A DNA stretch of 64,000 bases from Deltaproteobacteria bacterium (GCA_016183235.1 JACPFA010000047.1:1-64000); one strand, 5' to 3'. Shown: positions 43,335-51,965, counted from the first letter of the stretch. Made by a program: numbers and translations. Notes: generated by a model not told the origin, from the letters alone.

Positions 43335-45317
43335 TTAAATAGGTTCAAAATTCAAGACGATCTCGGTCCCTTTGTTCACCAAAACCCCGGCCTCTGGTTC
43401 TTGACTTACCAACATCCCAGAGCCCTGCATTTTTGCACGTAGTGACTTGGCCTCGACGGTACGAATCGCTTCTCGCAACGACAGCCCTTGTAAATCGGGA
43501 ACTTTTATAAGATCGGTTGTTTCTAATTCTTCGGCAACTGCTTTTTTGACAACCAAATCTTCCGATGGGTTTGTTTTATCGGTTACTCCAAAGCCTTCGG
43601 CTACAACGGTTTCTTTTTTGCCCTGTTTATCTTTTTTGTTTTTATCTTTTTCATTCTTTACTACTTTAACCGTAGCTTCTTGCGGTATCGCTAAATAAGC
43701 CAAGGTTTGTTGGGTGATTTTGCTAAAAGTTGGGGCGCTAACCGTGCCACCATAATAATCCCCCTTGGGTTCATCCACCGACACTAAAACCGCAATTTTA
43801 GGATCTTTGGCGGGGGCAATCCCCACAAAGGATGCTATATATTTATTACTAGCATAACCCTTTTTCCCCTCAATCACTTTTTGTGCCGTGCCGGTTTTGC
43901 CACCCACAATATAGCCATCCACTGCTGCTTGGGTTCCGGTCCCGCCAGGTTCTACCACGCCCACCAACATCTCCACTAATTCTTTGCTATGCTCTTTGCT
44001 CAACACCTCGCTCACCACTTGGGCTTGAGTTTTTTGCAAGGTGTTACCTTCGTGATCCATAATCTCTTGCACCAAATAAGGTCTCATTAAATGCCCTCCA
44101 TTGGCAACCGCTGAATAGGCGGCGATTAGCTGCAGTGGCGTTACCGAAATACCCTGCCCAAAGGCAATGGTGCCCATTTGCACTTCTGACATTCGATCGA
44201 GGGGGTTTAAAATCCCTCGAATCTCTCCGGGAATATCAATTTTTGTGGTTTCTCCAAAACCCAACTTTTTAACAAATTTATAAAATCGTTCTTTGCCTAA
44301 TTTTTGGGAAATTTTATAAGAACAAATATTGCTGCTCTTCTTAATCACCATCGCCAAAGTCATTTGCCCATAACGGCCATGGTCATGAATCACGTGTTTG
44401 CCTACAGGATAAGCCCCATTTTCACAGAACATCGAAGAATTTTTATTCATACCCAAAAGTTCCAATGCCGCTGCTGCCGTAATAATTTTAAAGATGGAAC
44501 CTGGTTCATAAGAATCGGTGATGTTTCTATTTCTCCACTGATCCTGCGGAAATTCCCAATAACGATTGGGGTCAAAAGTAGGATACGAAGCCATAGCTAA
44601 AATGGCCCCCGTGTGGATATCCATGACCAAGGCAATGCCCCCACGAGCATTTTTTCTTTCTACAACCTCCTGTAGTTCTTTTTCTGCAATATATTGAATG
44701 GTCTTATCTAAGGTCAGCTTGATGCTTTTCGGTTTAAAGGTAGACATCAGGGCCTCTGAATCAAAGGGCCTGCCTTTAGCATCTGTTTCCACCAAAATCG
44801 GTTGGTCTTGTGTTTTTAAAAAACTATCGTAGGCCAGCTCTACCCCACTTAAGGCCTTGGAATCATAACCCACCGCCCCTAGCAAATTAGCGGCTAGCGC
44901 CGCATTAGGATAAAGCCGTTTACTTTCTTTAATAATCCCTAAACCTTTGAACTGTAATGAACGAACTTTTTCACTTTGAGTTTGCTCAATCCGCCGTTTG
45001 ATCCAAACAAATCTTTTTTCGGGATCTAGTTTTTCTTCTACCTCACTCGGTTTTAAGTCTAAAGCCATGGCCACTTCGCGAATAAATTTGTCTTTATCTT
45101 CTACTAAATGCGGGTGCACAAAAACACTGTCGACTTTAATATCGGTGGCTAAAATTCCGCCTTTCGAATCAAAAATATTTCCGCGCCGCGGGGCCAAATT
45201 GATTTTACGATTATACTGATGGGTCGCCAAATTACGCAGTTTGGCATCACGAGTTAGGTGAAGTGTCATGGCACGGGCTATCACCAAAGCAAAAACCATT
45301 GTGAAAACCCCTGCCAA
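43335..45317 (-). CDS. ftsI: Septal transpeptidase FtsI (PBP3/SpoVD type) with PASTA domain
   Basis: A 660-aa class B penicillin-binding protein that cross-links septal peptidoglycan. PRRGNIFDSKGGILA is the dimerisation-domain motif. GSIFK holds the catalytic Ser, SSN the second motif, and GGKTGTAQK the third. A Lys-rich spacer (KNEKDKNKKDKQGKKE) precedes one C-terminal PASTA domain (LIKVPDLQGLSLREAI...). The only conventional start is TTG at 45317, which cuts into the membrane anchor. The upstream in-frame codons read KKVKVKVFC, so the true N-terminus may lie further 5'. Confidence 0.93.
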   Translation of the reverse strand: MAGVFTMVFALVIARAMTLHLTRDAKLRNLATHQYNRKINLAPRRGNIFDSKGGILATDIKVDSVFVHPHLVEDKDKFIREVAMALDLKPSEVEEKLDPEKRFVWIKRRIEQTQSEKVRSLQFKGLGIIKESKRLYPNAALAANLLGAVGYDSKALSGVELAYDSFLKTQDQPILVETDAKGRPFDSEALMSTFKPKSIKLTLDKTIQYIAEKELQEVVERKNARGGIALVMDIHTGAILAMASYPTFDPNRYWEFPQDQWRNRNITDSYEPGSIFKIITAAAALELLGMNKNSSMFCENGAYPVGKHVIHDHGRYGQMTLAMVIKKSSNICSYKISQKLGKERFYKFVKKLGFGETTKIDIPGEIRGILNPLDRMSEVQMGTIAFGQGISVTPLQLIAAYSAVANGGHLMRPYLVQEIMDHEGNTLQKTQAQVVSEVLSKEHSKELVEMLVGVVEPGGTGTQAAVDGYIVGGKTGTAQKVIEGKKGYASNKYIASFVGIAPAKDPKIAVLVSVDEPKGDYYGGTVSAPTFSKITQQTLAYLAIPQEATVKVVKNEKDKNKKDKQGKKETVVAEGFGVTDKTNPSEDLVVKKAVAEELETTDLIKVPDLQGLSLREAIRTVEAKSLRAKMQGSGMLVSQEPEAGVLVNKGTEIVLNFEPI

Positions 45318-45383
45318 ACAAAAAACCTTAACTTTAACTTTTTTGAGTGAAAATTGCCCTATGGCCTTAACCGGTTTGATTTT

Positions 45384-45974
45384 CTACATCCTCTTTTTTA
45401 AGATCGTCGCTGGCACGACCAACTTGGATTCTTGTTTAGGTTTAGCCGCAATTTTTAACTCAAGTGTACCCTTGGTTGACTCAGTCTTAGAATTTTTTGC
45501 CACCTTCATTTTTTCTTTGCTTGCTCCGGTTGGTTTTTTCACTTTCGGTACCGGCACAACAGGGGAGGGAGGTTCTTCAGCATGCAACAATTGAGCTAAA
45601 TTAACTTCACCAGGTTGCGCCTGGAGTTGGCTTAAATAAACAATTTGCCCTTTCGCTGGCATGTTCATCTTAAATTCGTTTTTTGCAATTTCTTCAATGT
45701 GGGTCAGGTTTTTCAATTTTTGAACTTCAAAAGTAAGCATTTTGTTTTTTTGAACGAGTTCTTCTTTCAGTTCAATTTGTCGATTGATACTGTAGCCAAG
45801 ATTAACCAACTGAATATTAAACCAGGTACGTAGCAAGGCAATGGCAACCGTAAACAAAAACACCACCGCTACAAAACCTAAAAATCTGGTTCGAACGCGG
45901 GCAAACTTAGATATTTTAGTTTGATTACGAACAGTGCGGGGCCGATAACGTGCACCCGTGACGGCAAGAGGCAT
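45384..45974 (-). CDS. ftsL: Cell division protein FtsL, long form
   Basis: A 196-aa bitopic protein. Basic N-terminus, one transmembrane helix (FLGFVAVVFLFTVAIALL), and a coiled-coil (YSINRQIELKEELVQKNKMLTFEVQKLKN) that pairs with FtsB. It has an unusual Pro/Lys-rich tail of about 75 residues, longer than E. coli FtsL (121 aa). Start is the ATG immediately after the rsmH stop with GGTG 6 nt upstream. Identification rests on topology and on its place between rsmH and ftsI. Confidence 0.83.
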   Translation of the reverse strand: MPLAVTGARYRPRTVRNQTKISKFARVRTRFLGFVAVVFLFTVAIALLRTWFNIQLVNLGYSINRQIELKEELVQKNKMLTFEVQKLKNLTHIEEIAKNEFKMNMPAKGQIVYLSQLQAQPGEVNLAQLLHAEEPPSPVVPVPKVKKPTGASKEKMKVAKNSKTESTKGTLELKIAAKPKQESKLVVPATILKKRM

Positions 45975-45975
45975 A

Positions 45976-46887
45976 TTAATCACCTATCTTTTCAAACACT
46001 CTTAGCTTGGCACTTCGACAACGCGGGTTGTGTTTTACTTCTTCAAAACTCGGGGTTAAGGGCTTTTTGTGGATCTTTTTGAAAGCTTCGCGATTTTTCC
46101 CAAACTGTTTTACCCTGCGATCTTCTAAAGAATGAAAACTTAAAACAGCTAATCTTCCGCCTTTTTGTAAAAAGGGCATGGGGGCTGCTAAAAATTTTTC
46201 TAAAATTTGCAGTTCTCGATTCACCTCAATCCGCAAGGCCTGAAAGGTGCGCGTTGCGGGATGAATTCTACCGCGCTTCAACCACGGCATGGCCTTAATG
46301 ACTAACGTTGCTAATTGCTTGGTTGTGGTAATTGGATTTTTCCTTCTTTCAAAAAGAATCCGCTCGGCTATTTTGGGCGCTGCTGTTTCTTCACCATAAT
46401 CTCGCAACACTTGAACCAAGCGCGCCTCCGAATAATGATTAACTATTTCGGCTGCTGTTAATTCATCTTCGCAGTTCATTCGCATATCCAACGGAGCATC
46501 CTCCAAAAAACTAAAGCCACGACTAGCATCATCGATCTGCAAACTACTTACTCCCAAATCCAACAAAATAGCCGAAGCAGCAGGGCTTCCCGAAGACCGC
46601 CAGCGCTCTTCCATGCGATCGTAGGTCGAATGATAAAAGAGCGTCTGGCTCTCCCAGGCCTTCAGGTTGACTTTTGCCCGCTCCAAAGCTGCTTCATCTC
46701 GATCCAAAGCAAGCATTCGCCCACTCGGGGCAATGACTTTTAAAATCTCCCCTGCATGACCACCTAAACCCACGGTTCCATCGATGACCACCATGCCGGG
46801 CTTCAACTGCAGGTGGGTTAATACCTCCTGCACCATCACCGGTTGGTGAATAAATTCGCCCTGCTCAATGCCAGGTTTGATTGTCAT
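45976..46887 (-). CDS. rsmH: 16S rRNA m4C1402 methyltransferase RsmH
   Basis: A 303-aa methyltransferase (MraW). HQPVMVQEVLTHL, the SAM motif VIDGTVGLGGHAGEIL, ILLDLGVSSLQIDDASRGFSF, LDMRM and FQALRIEVNREL are diagnostic, with FHSLEDRRVKQF near the end. It N4-methylates C1402 of 16S rRNA. Start is the ATG at 46887 inside the STAS gene (overlap 23 bp) rather than an upstream TTG. Confidence 0.95.
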   Translation of the reverse strand: MTIKPGIEQGEFIHQPVMVQEVLTHLQLKPGMVVIDGTVGLGGHAGEILKVIAPSGRMLALDRDEAALERAKVNLKAWESQTLFYHSTYDRMEERWRSSGSPAASAILLDLGVSSLQIDDASRGFSFLEDAPLDMRMNCEDELTAAEIVNHYSEARLVQVLRDYGEETAAPKIAERILFERRKNPITTTKQLATLVIKAMPWLKRGRIHPATRTFQALRIEVNRELQILEKFLAAPMPFLQKGGRLAVLSFHSLEDRRVKQFGKNREAFKKIHKKPLTPSFEEVKHNPRCRSAKLRVFEKIGD

Positions 46888-47227
46888 CGTTCTTGTAGTC
46901 AAAACTCATAACCGCATCGTCAACCGAATCATAAATCTTCAAAACTTGATCGGCGCCCACAAACTTAAAGATCTCCCAGGTGTAAGTGCTCATGTGGGCA
47001 CACTTGATATCGCCACTCAGTTTTCGGATTTTTAAAGTTTGATCGAGCAAGGCAGCCAGCGATTTATAATTTACATGTTCCACCAGCTCAAAGTTAAGCA
47101 CGACCTTGTTCATGCTTACTTCAAGCAGATCGTGAATCATGTTGCCAACAATGTTAAGGCTCAGGTCATCAATCTCTCCTAATAAATTGATGACCGCCAC
47201 ATCTTGCACCTGTCGCAAAGAAAACAT
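46865..47227 (-). CDS. STAS-domain (anti-anti-sigma-like) protein in dcw
   Basis: A 120-aa single STAS domain: VAVINLLGEIDDLSLNIVGNMIHDLL, KVVLNFELVEHVNYKSLAALLDQTLKIRKLSG and VGADQVLKIYDSVDDAV. A Ser (in NYKSLAAL) sits where SpoIIAA-type proteins are phosphorylated. GGGGAG 6 nt upstream gives a strong start. It lies between mraZ and rsmH with overlap, so it is co-expressed with division genes. No partner kinase or sigma factor is adjacent. A role in coupling stress or sigma signalling to division is speculative. Confidence 0.82.
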   Translation of the reverse strand: MFSLRQVQDVAVINLLGEIDDLSLNIVGNMIHDLLEVSMNKVVLNFELVEHVNYKSLAALLDQTLKIRKLSGDIKCAHMSTYTWEIFKFVGADQVLKIYDSVDDAVMSFDYKNDDNQTWH

Positions 47228-47243
47228 GTTTGACTCCCCGATT

Positions 47244-47690
47244 TTAAATTCCTAAGTCAGGCAATCCGCCGTTTGATTCTGAAATTTTTTCTTGGGCGGT
47301 CTTAAACACTTGTTCCCATTTTTCTTTGGCCCAAATTTCAATCTTGCGAGTCATGCCCACAAAAACTACTTCTCGTTTAAAAAAGGCATAATCCCTTAAA
47401 CTGGGGGGGACGATGATCCTGCCTTGCCGATCGATAGGGCATTCCATGGCGCCTGAAACAAACACGCGCTGCAGTGCCTTCACCTCAGTTTTAAATTGGG
47501 GCAAGGCAGCTACTTTTTCTTCGATTTTGGTCCACTCTTTGGTGGGGTAGGCCCATAGACAATCATCAAAGGTGGTCACGATGAGTTTTTCATCATCTTG
47601 GGTAGAAAGAATCTCTCGAAACTTAGCCGGTACCGAGACCCTACCTTTTTCATCAATATTAGCTTCGAATCGACCGCGAAACATCGTCAT
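47244..47690 (-). CDS. mraZ: Transcriptional regulator MraZ
   Basis: A 148-aa AbrB-like regulator, first gene of the dcw operon. MFRGRFEANIDEKGRVSVPAKFREIL and the second half (FVSGAMECPIDRQGRIIVPPSLRDYAFFKREVVFVGMTRKIEIW) form the two SpoVT/AbrB-fold repeats with the DxKGRxxxP signatures. It forms rings that bind TGGxx direct repeats and represses its own operon in other bacteria. Matching in-phase repeats lie directly upstream here. The first ATG (47690) or the canonical MFRG start (47684) could be used; neither has a clear ribosome site. Confidence 0.94.
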   Translation of the reverse strand: MTMFRGRFEANIDEKGRVSVPAKFREILSTQDDEKLIVTTFDDCLWAYPTKEWTKIEEKVAALPQFKTEVKALQRVFVSGAMECPIDRQGRIIVPPSLRDYAFFKREVVFVGMTRKIEIWAKEKWEQVFKTAQEKISESNGGLPDLGI

Positions 47691-47694
47691 AGTT

Positions 47695-47739
47695 TACCAC
47701 TTTAAACCATCTTTTGCCATTTTTTGGTATTTTAGACCA
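47695..47739 (-). promoter_or_regulatory. MraZ box array
   Basis: On the minus strand, TGG triplets occur at a 10-bp period (complements at 47697-47699, 47707-47709, 47717-47719 and 47737-47739, with a degenerate TAC at 47727-47729). This matches known MraZ operator spacing (TGGxx with 5-nt spacers). The array covers the -10 region and the start of the mraZ leader. Confidence 0.7.
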
Positions 47740-47758
47740 CGAGGCTTGTACAAGTCAA
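47729..47758 (-). promoter_or_regulatory. dcw operon promoter
   Basis: TTGACT (minus strand, 47753-47758), an 18-bp spacer and TAAAAT (47729-47734) resemble a sigma-70 promoter. A transcription start near 47722 would give a leader of about 32 nt to mraZ, overlapped by the MraZ boxes. Confidence 0.65.
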
Positions 47759-47801
47759 CGGAGAAATTTAAAAAATCTTCTCAGATTTTAGGGAGTTAGC
47801 C

Positions 47802-47847
47802 TTATCCACTCATTTATACACTCTGTGGATAAGTGAACTGTGGATAA
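47802..47847. promoter_or_regulatory. Cluster of three DnaA boxes
   Basis: TTATCCACT (47802-47810), TGTGGATAA (47824-47832) and TGTGGATAA (47839-47847). Two perfect and one 8-of-9 match to TTATCCACA lie within 46 bp, about 45 bp upstream of the dcw -35 box and abutting the hisG stop. An A+T-rich stretch lies between them and the promoter. Confidence 0.7.
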
Positions 47848-47848
47848 A

Positions 47849-48730
47849 TTAGGGGATGACCTTGTTTAAAGGATATTCAACAATCCCTTGGGCTCCCGCG
47901 CGTTTCAGGGCCGGGATAATATCTCGCACAATTTTTTCATCCACAATGACTTCCACACTTACCCACCCTTTTTGGCTTAAGTGTGAAATCGTTGGGGCAT
48001 TGATGGCCGGAAGCAGTTTGGAAACACTTTCTAAATTTTTTTCTAAAACATTCATTTTAAGCCCTACTTTGGCCTCCGCCAAAATAGACCCTTTGAGCAA
48101 TATCGCAATGTTTTCAAGTTTTTCGCGCTTCCAAGGGTCTTTCCACGCATTTTTATTGGCAATCAGCACGGTCACCGATTCTAAAATAGATTCTACAATC
48201 CGCAAATTATTGGCCCGTAAACTCGAACCGGTTTCGGTCAATTCTACAATCGCATCGGCCAACACCGGCGGCTTCACCTCGGTTGCACCCCAAGAGAATT
48301 CGACATCAGCGGTGACCCCCTGCTTTTTAAGATAGCGCTTGGTGTAATTAACCAATTCCGTGGCAATCCGTTTGCCTTGCAAATCTTTCACCCCTTTGAC
48401 GGGAGAATCATTAGGCACGGCGATCACCCAACGCACCGGGTTTAAAGTTGCCTTCGAATAACGCAGTTCACTAACCTCGTGCACATTGGCATCATTTTCC
48501 ATCACCCAATCTCGGCCACACAGCCCAGCATCCAACACCCCTTGCTGCACATAGCGAGCCATTTCCTGAGAACGGATGAGCAATGACGAAATTTCTGGAT
48601 CATCAAACTTGGGCACATAGGACCTGCTCCCCAAGGTAATGCGATACCCCGCCTTTTTAAACAAATTCACGGTCGACTCTTCTAAACTCCCCTTAGGCAC
48701 ACCCAAACGTAATTCTTTTTTCTGACTCAT
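47849..48730 (-). CDS. hisG: ATP phosphoribosyltransferase, long form
   Basis: A 293-aa enzyme for the first step of histidine synthesis (PRPP + ATP). [50 protein letters not shown] and the PRPP-loop region [16 protein letters not shown] identify HisG. A C-terminal domain of about 75 residues ([42 protein letters not shown]) is the ACT-like histidine-feedback domain of the HisZ-independent form. Start at MSQKKEL, with GGAG 8 nt upstream. No other his genes are nearby. Its stop adjoins the DnaA boxes. Confidence 0.95.
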   Translation of the reverse strand: MSQKKELRLGVPKGSLEESTVNLFKKAGYRITLGSRSYVPKFDDPEISSLLIRSQEMARYVQQGVLDAGLCGRDWVMENDANVHEVSELRYSKATLNPVRWVIAVPNDSPVKGVKDLQGKRIATELVNYTKRYLKKQGVTADVEFSWGATEVKPPVLADAIVELTETGSSLRANNLRIVESILESVTVLIANKNAWKDPWKREKLENIAILLKGSILAEAKVGLKMNVLEKNLESVSKLLPAINAPTISHLSQKGWVSVEVIVDEKIVRDIIPALKRAGAQGIVEYPLNKVIP

Positions 48731-48822
48731 GATAATCACTCCAAAAAATAAAAATTTGAGAAATTTCCATATTCTTTTTTCGACTGGACTGCAACTGGCT
48801 AATTTATTAAGGAAAAGATCCC

Positions 48823-49467
48823 TTGTTACGAACCAAAAATCTCCCCATCACTCTAATTTATATTTTATATTGCTTTAGCTTGGCTTTCTATTTTGGCTTA
48901 AGCACCCAATTCGAAAAAACTTGGGGTTTGTGGGGTGTTGCCATAGGGCAGGGAGTCATCTTTGCACTTATTCCCTTTCTTTTTGTAAAACTCTTTTCAA
49001 CCACTTCCCTCCGTTATGTTTTCCCGCTTACTAAACCCCGTTATCAGGATTTATTACTCGTTATCTTATTGAGTGCTTTGGTGATCGTTTTGGCTAACTT
49101 TGTGCTTAACTTGCAAAATCAATATTGGCCATTGCCTAAACCCGAAGTGCAATATTATCAAAACCTCATTCGTCATAAGAACTGGTTTGTGTTAAGTAAA
49201 AAACTACTGTTACTAGCGTTCGTCCCAGCTTTTTGTGAAGAAATTTTTTTTCGGGGACTGATTCAATTTAGTTTGGCCAAAAGATTTTCAAATATGGTAA
49301 CGATTGGTTTATCAGGTTTACTATTTGCCATTGCCCATTTTGATATTTATTATTTTGGCTATTTTCTTTTATTAGGGATTTTTTTCGCGTATTTACGGCA
49401 TTATTATCGTAGTGTCACTCACCCTATGCTTGCCCACTTACTCAATAATCTTTATAGCTTGATATGA
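48823..49467 (+). CDS. CPBP-family intramembrane metalloprotease
   Basis: A 214-aa membrane protein with six to seven helices and the CPBP (CAAX protease / Abi) motifs: [10 protein letters not shown] (motif 1, EExxxR), [11 protein letters not shown] (motif 2, Fx..H) and [11 protein letters not shown] (motif 3, HxxxN). These catalytic residues are all present. Substrate unknown; members include prenyl-protein proteases and bacteriocin immunity proteins. It starts with TTG, with AGGA about 9 nt upstream. Its stop overlaps the next gene (ATGA). Confidence 0.85.
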   Translation: MLRTKNLPITLIYILYCFSLAFYFGLSTQFEKTWGLWGVAIGQGVIFALIPFLFVKLFSTTSLRYVFPLTKPRYQDLLLVILLSALVIVLANFVLNLQNQYWPLPKPEVQYYQNLIRHKNWFVLSKKLLLLAFVPAFCEEIFFRGLIQFSLAKRFSNMVTIGLSGLLFAIAHFDIYYFGYFLLLGIFFAYLRHYYRSVTHPMLAHLLNNLYSLI

Positions 49468-49841
49468 AAAAATCTTTTTTAGTCGCCCTTACTCTATTTA
49501 TTATTTTAGATATGATCTTCGTGTTGGGATGGTTTGGAGTGAGTGGGCGAGTTTTATTAAAAGGGGGAACCTGCGAGGCCAGTTACCCCCGTTACATTAT
49601 CAAGCCTTTTCTAAAAGATTTTGTGCAATGCAGCTACCGCAAACCCTGCGGAACACCTAGCCAAGACATGCTCGTTTATAATGCCCAGGCCGAACTTTTC
49701 ACCTGCCTCTGCCAGAATAAAGAAAATAACCGAGCCCTCATCACCCAACTCTATAACCAAGAATTTCACCCCAATCTACCCTCAACCAAAACCGTTGATT
49801 TTATCTGCTCCGAAGCGATAAAAAAGGTTTACACAGAATAA
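49464..49841 (+). CDS. Membrane-anchored small protein, function unknown
   Basis: 125 aa, with an uncleaved or signal-like N-terminal helix (FLVALTLFIILDMIFVLGWFGV) and a periplasmic domain with six Cys (TCEAS, QCSYRKPC, FTCLCQNK, FICSE), probably disulphide-bonded. Translationally coupled to the CPBP protease by an ATGA overlap, so it may be a partner or substrate. No family recognised. Confidence 0.62.
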   Translation: MKKSFLVALTLFIILDMIFVLGWFGVSGRVLLKGGTCEASYPRYIIKPFLKDFVQCSYRKPCGTPSQDMLVYNAQAELFTCLCQNKENNRALITQLYNQEFHPNLPSTKTVDFICSEAIKKVYTE

Positions 49842-49845
49842 AGGC

Positions 49846-50120
49846 AAAAATAATTTCATAGTCGAGCCTATCACTTAACCCTCGCTCCAACGCATGCGCC
49901 TCAGGACAGGCTCCAGCGGCGGGCCCCTCTGTCATTGCGAGGCCAGCCAGCCGAAGCAATCTCTTCTGTCTGACCGGTGGGATTGCTGAGTTTATCCTGA
50001 GGCTTTGCGAAGGACCCTTGTATGATCTCGCAATGACAGGAAGTCCGTAACGGTCATCCATGTGAAGGTCGCCGCTGCAGGCCGGGTCATAGAACAGCTT
50101 TTAGTTGTAAAATTATTTTT
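49846..50120. repeat. Composite repeat element E8
   Basis: AAAAATAATTT at 49846-49856 is inverted at 50110-50120. Inside, 31 nt (49884-49914) are identical to E7, a 13-bp stem CTGTCATTGCGAG (49929-49941) pairs with 50029-50041, and about 60 bp (49955-50015) match the repeat inside tonB. The gap 49842-50130 contains no gene. Confidence 0.7.
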
Positions 50121-50130
50121 GTAAGTGCCT

Positions 50131-50535
50131 TTAAGCTTTCTTATAAACCGCCGCTAATAAAATGCCCGCCAAAATACATTCAACGGTCGTCCCCCCAACC
50201 CAAGCCCCGATGAGCTTAGGAGGATAAGGTGTCACCGCATACATAATGAGGTTAGGGGCGTTTAATAGAAGGCTGATATAAAAACCATAGCGAAACCCTT
50301 CGCCTAAGCCTTTACCTTCATGGCCCTTGGCAAAGATGAAACAAAACATCACGCTAGCCAAGATCTGCCCAAAGATCATCCAAAACATATACTGCTGCAT
50401 GTCAGCTTCGGTACGCCACAAATGGGCTGTTTCAATATACATAGGTCTAAGGAGTATGTGATGAAAGCCCCACTCAAAGGCAAAAATAAAGGCAAACACC
50501 GCTACACTGGAGTAAATCAGTCTTTTGGTATTCAT
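50131..50535 (-). CDS. Small integral membrane protein, function unknown
   Basis: 134 aa, with four transmembrane helices (VAVFAFIFAFEWGFHHILL, MFWMIFGQILASVMFCFIF, YGFYISLLLNAPNLIMYAV, VGGTTVECILAGILLAAVY). The pattern W-x(2)-EADMQQY and KGHEGKGLGEGFRYG recurs in conserved hypothetical membrane proteins, but I cannot assign a family. AAGGA 6 nt upstream supports the start. It is transcribed away from the AmmeMemoRadiSam genes. Confidence 0.68.
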   Translation of the reverse strand: MNTKRLIYSSVAVFAFIFAFEWGFHHILLRPMYIETAHLWRTEADMQQYMFWMIFGQILASVMFCFIFAKGHEGKGLGEGFRYGFYISLLLNAPNLIMYAVTPYPPKLIGAWVGGTTVECILAGILLAAVYKKA

Positions 50536-50632
50536 GAAATATCCTTTCGTTATGGCAAGTTTTTAGGTTTGGGCCTCTTATACTCTGAATTAACCACTAG
50601 CTGAACTAAAATTTTTTGGCTAAATTACAGCC

Positions 50633-51430
50633 ATGGCAACGATTCGTCCCATGGCAGTGGCAGGTCTATTTTACCCAAGCAAGCCCCAAGAGTTACGCCA
50701 AGAAGTGCAAACCCTATTCTCGGAGGTAAAAAAGGCACCTCCCTTTAAGGCCGGAAATCTAAAGGCCCTGATCGTCCCCCATGCTGGCATTATTTATTCG
50801 GGGCTTACCGCGGCTTATGGTTATCGTTTATTACAAGAAAAAACCCCCGCGCCACAGCGTATCGTTCTGTTAGGCCCTTCCCATCATGCTTGGATCGAAG
50901 GGCTTGCCCTATCTCATTATCAATCTTTTGCCAGCCCCTTGGGTTCTGTCCCCATCGATCAAGCGGCCATCAAAAAACTCGAAGGCTTCTCCCAAGTTTC
51001 CCTAGCTGAAGCCACCCACACCCAAGAACATTCCCTAGAAGTACAACTGCCTTTTTTACAAATGATGTTAGAAAAATTTTCTTTAATTCCTTTTGCGGTA
51101 GGCGAAGCCAGCCCGCAAGCGATTGCTGAAATTTTGAATGTTTTATGGGGTGGCCCCGAAACCATGATCCTCATCAGTTCTGACCTATCCCACTATCTCG
51201 CTTATCAAGCAGCTAAAATAAAAGATGCCGCTACCATTCGTAACATTTTAGATTTAAGATTTCTTAATGAAGATAATCAAGCCTGTGGGGCGGTGCCTAT
51301 TAATGGGTTGATTGAAATAGCTAAACAACGTCACCTAAAACCTGAATTGATCGATTATCGAAATTCAGGGGACACTGCAGGTGATAAATTTCGCGTCGTG
51401 GGTTATAGTTCGATTGCTTTTTATGAATGA
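50633..51430 (+). CDS. amrB: AmmeMemoRadiSam system protein B (MEMO1 family)
   Basis: A 265-aa MEMO1-family protein, related in fold to extradiol dioxygenases. RPMAVAGLFYPSKPQELRQEV begins it. VPHAGIIYSGLTAAYGY and LLGPSHHAW supply metal-site His residues; EHSLEVQLPFLQ and ISSDLSHYL follow, and CGAVPINGLIE carries the conserved Cys. Human MEMO1 binds iron; bacterial function is unknown. It is encoded first in a three-gene overlapping unit with AMMECR1 and radical SAM proteins. Confidence 0.92.
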   Translation: MATIRPMAVAGLFYPSKPQELRQEVQTLFSEVKKAPPFKAGNLKALIVPHAGIIYSGLTAAYGYRLLQEKTPAPQRIVLLGPSHHAWIEGLALSHYQSFASPLGSVPIDQAAIKKLEGFSQVSLAEATHTQEHSLEVQLPFLQMMLEKFSLIPFAVGEASPQAIAEILNVLWGGPETMILISSDLSHYLAYQAAKIKDAATIRNILDLRFLNEDNQACGAVPINGLIEIAKQRHLKPELIDYRNSGDTAGDKFRVVGYSSIAFYE

Positions 51431-51965
51431 TAAAGGAAAAAATTTAATTATCATTGCCCGCAATGCCATTGGAGAGGCTTTTGGTTTTGAGCCTAAGGCT
51501 TACGAAGAAGGCCCATGGCTGCTTGAACCTGCGGCCACCTTCGTCACCTTGACCATGAGCGATGTCTTACGAGGATGTATTGGTTCGCTTGAAGCCCGGC
51601 GCCCTTTATTAGACGACCTTAAAAATAATGCCAAGGCCTCGGCATTCAATGACCCACGTTTTCCGCCTTTGGCCCAAGACGAATTCAATCTCATTCGGGT
51701 GGAGGTGTCTTTACTCTCAGCCCCTGAAGCGATAGAATCTAGCGATGAGGCCACTGCCACCGAACAACTAAGGCCCTTTGTGGATGGAATAATTTTTGAA
51801 TACGGCAAATATCGCAGCACTTTTTTGCCCCAAGTTTGGGAACAATTGCCAGACCCCAAAGAATTTCTCATCCATTTAAAAACCAAGGCAGGGTTGTCGA
51901 GTGGTTTTTGGGCCGAAGGCGTTAAACTACAACGCTATACGGTGATCAAATGGAAGGAAACATAG
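51423..51965 (+). CDS. amrA: AmmeMemoRadiSam system protein A (AMMECR1 family)
   Basis: A 180-aa AMMECR1-domain protein. The start is the ATG overlapping the MEMO1 stop (ATGAATGA). TFVTLTMSDVLRGCIGSLEARRPLLDDLKNNAKASAFNDPRFPPLAQDEFNLIRVEVSLLS is diagnostic, including the LRGCIG motif, followed by GKYRSTFLPQVWEQLPDPKEFLIHLKTKAGL. Molecular role not established. It overlaps the radical SAM gene by 16 bp. Confidence 0.92.
   Translation: MNDKGKNLIIIARNAIGEAFGFEPKAYEEGPWLLEPAATFVTLTMSDVLRGCIGSLEARRPLLDDLKNNAKASAFNDPRFPPLAQDEFNLIRVEVSLLSAPEAIESSDEATATEQLRPFVDGIIFEYGKYRSTFLPQVWEQLPDPKEFLIHLKTKAGLSSGFWAEGVKLQRYTVIKWKET

Noticed and set aside
47761-47850. Chromosome origin (oriC)
   Set aside because: Three DnaA boxes and an A+T-rich stretch are present, but there are no origin-linked genes and too few boxes; a regulatory role is simpler.
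48823-49467. Phage abortive-infection gene (CPBP 'Abi' label)
   Set aside because: The label is historical; the motifs only support an intramembrane protease and no other defence genes are adjacent.
49801-50061. 86-codon open frame on the minus strand
   Set aside because: It translates dispersed repeats in element E8 (the PSQSLR...QKRLLRLAGLAMTE type peptide) and has no ribosome site.
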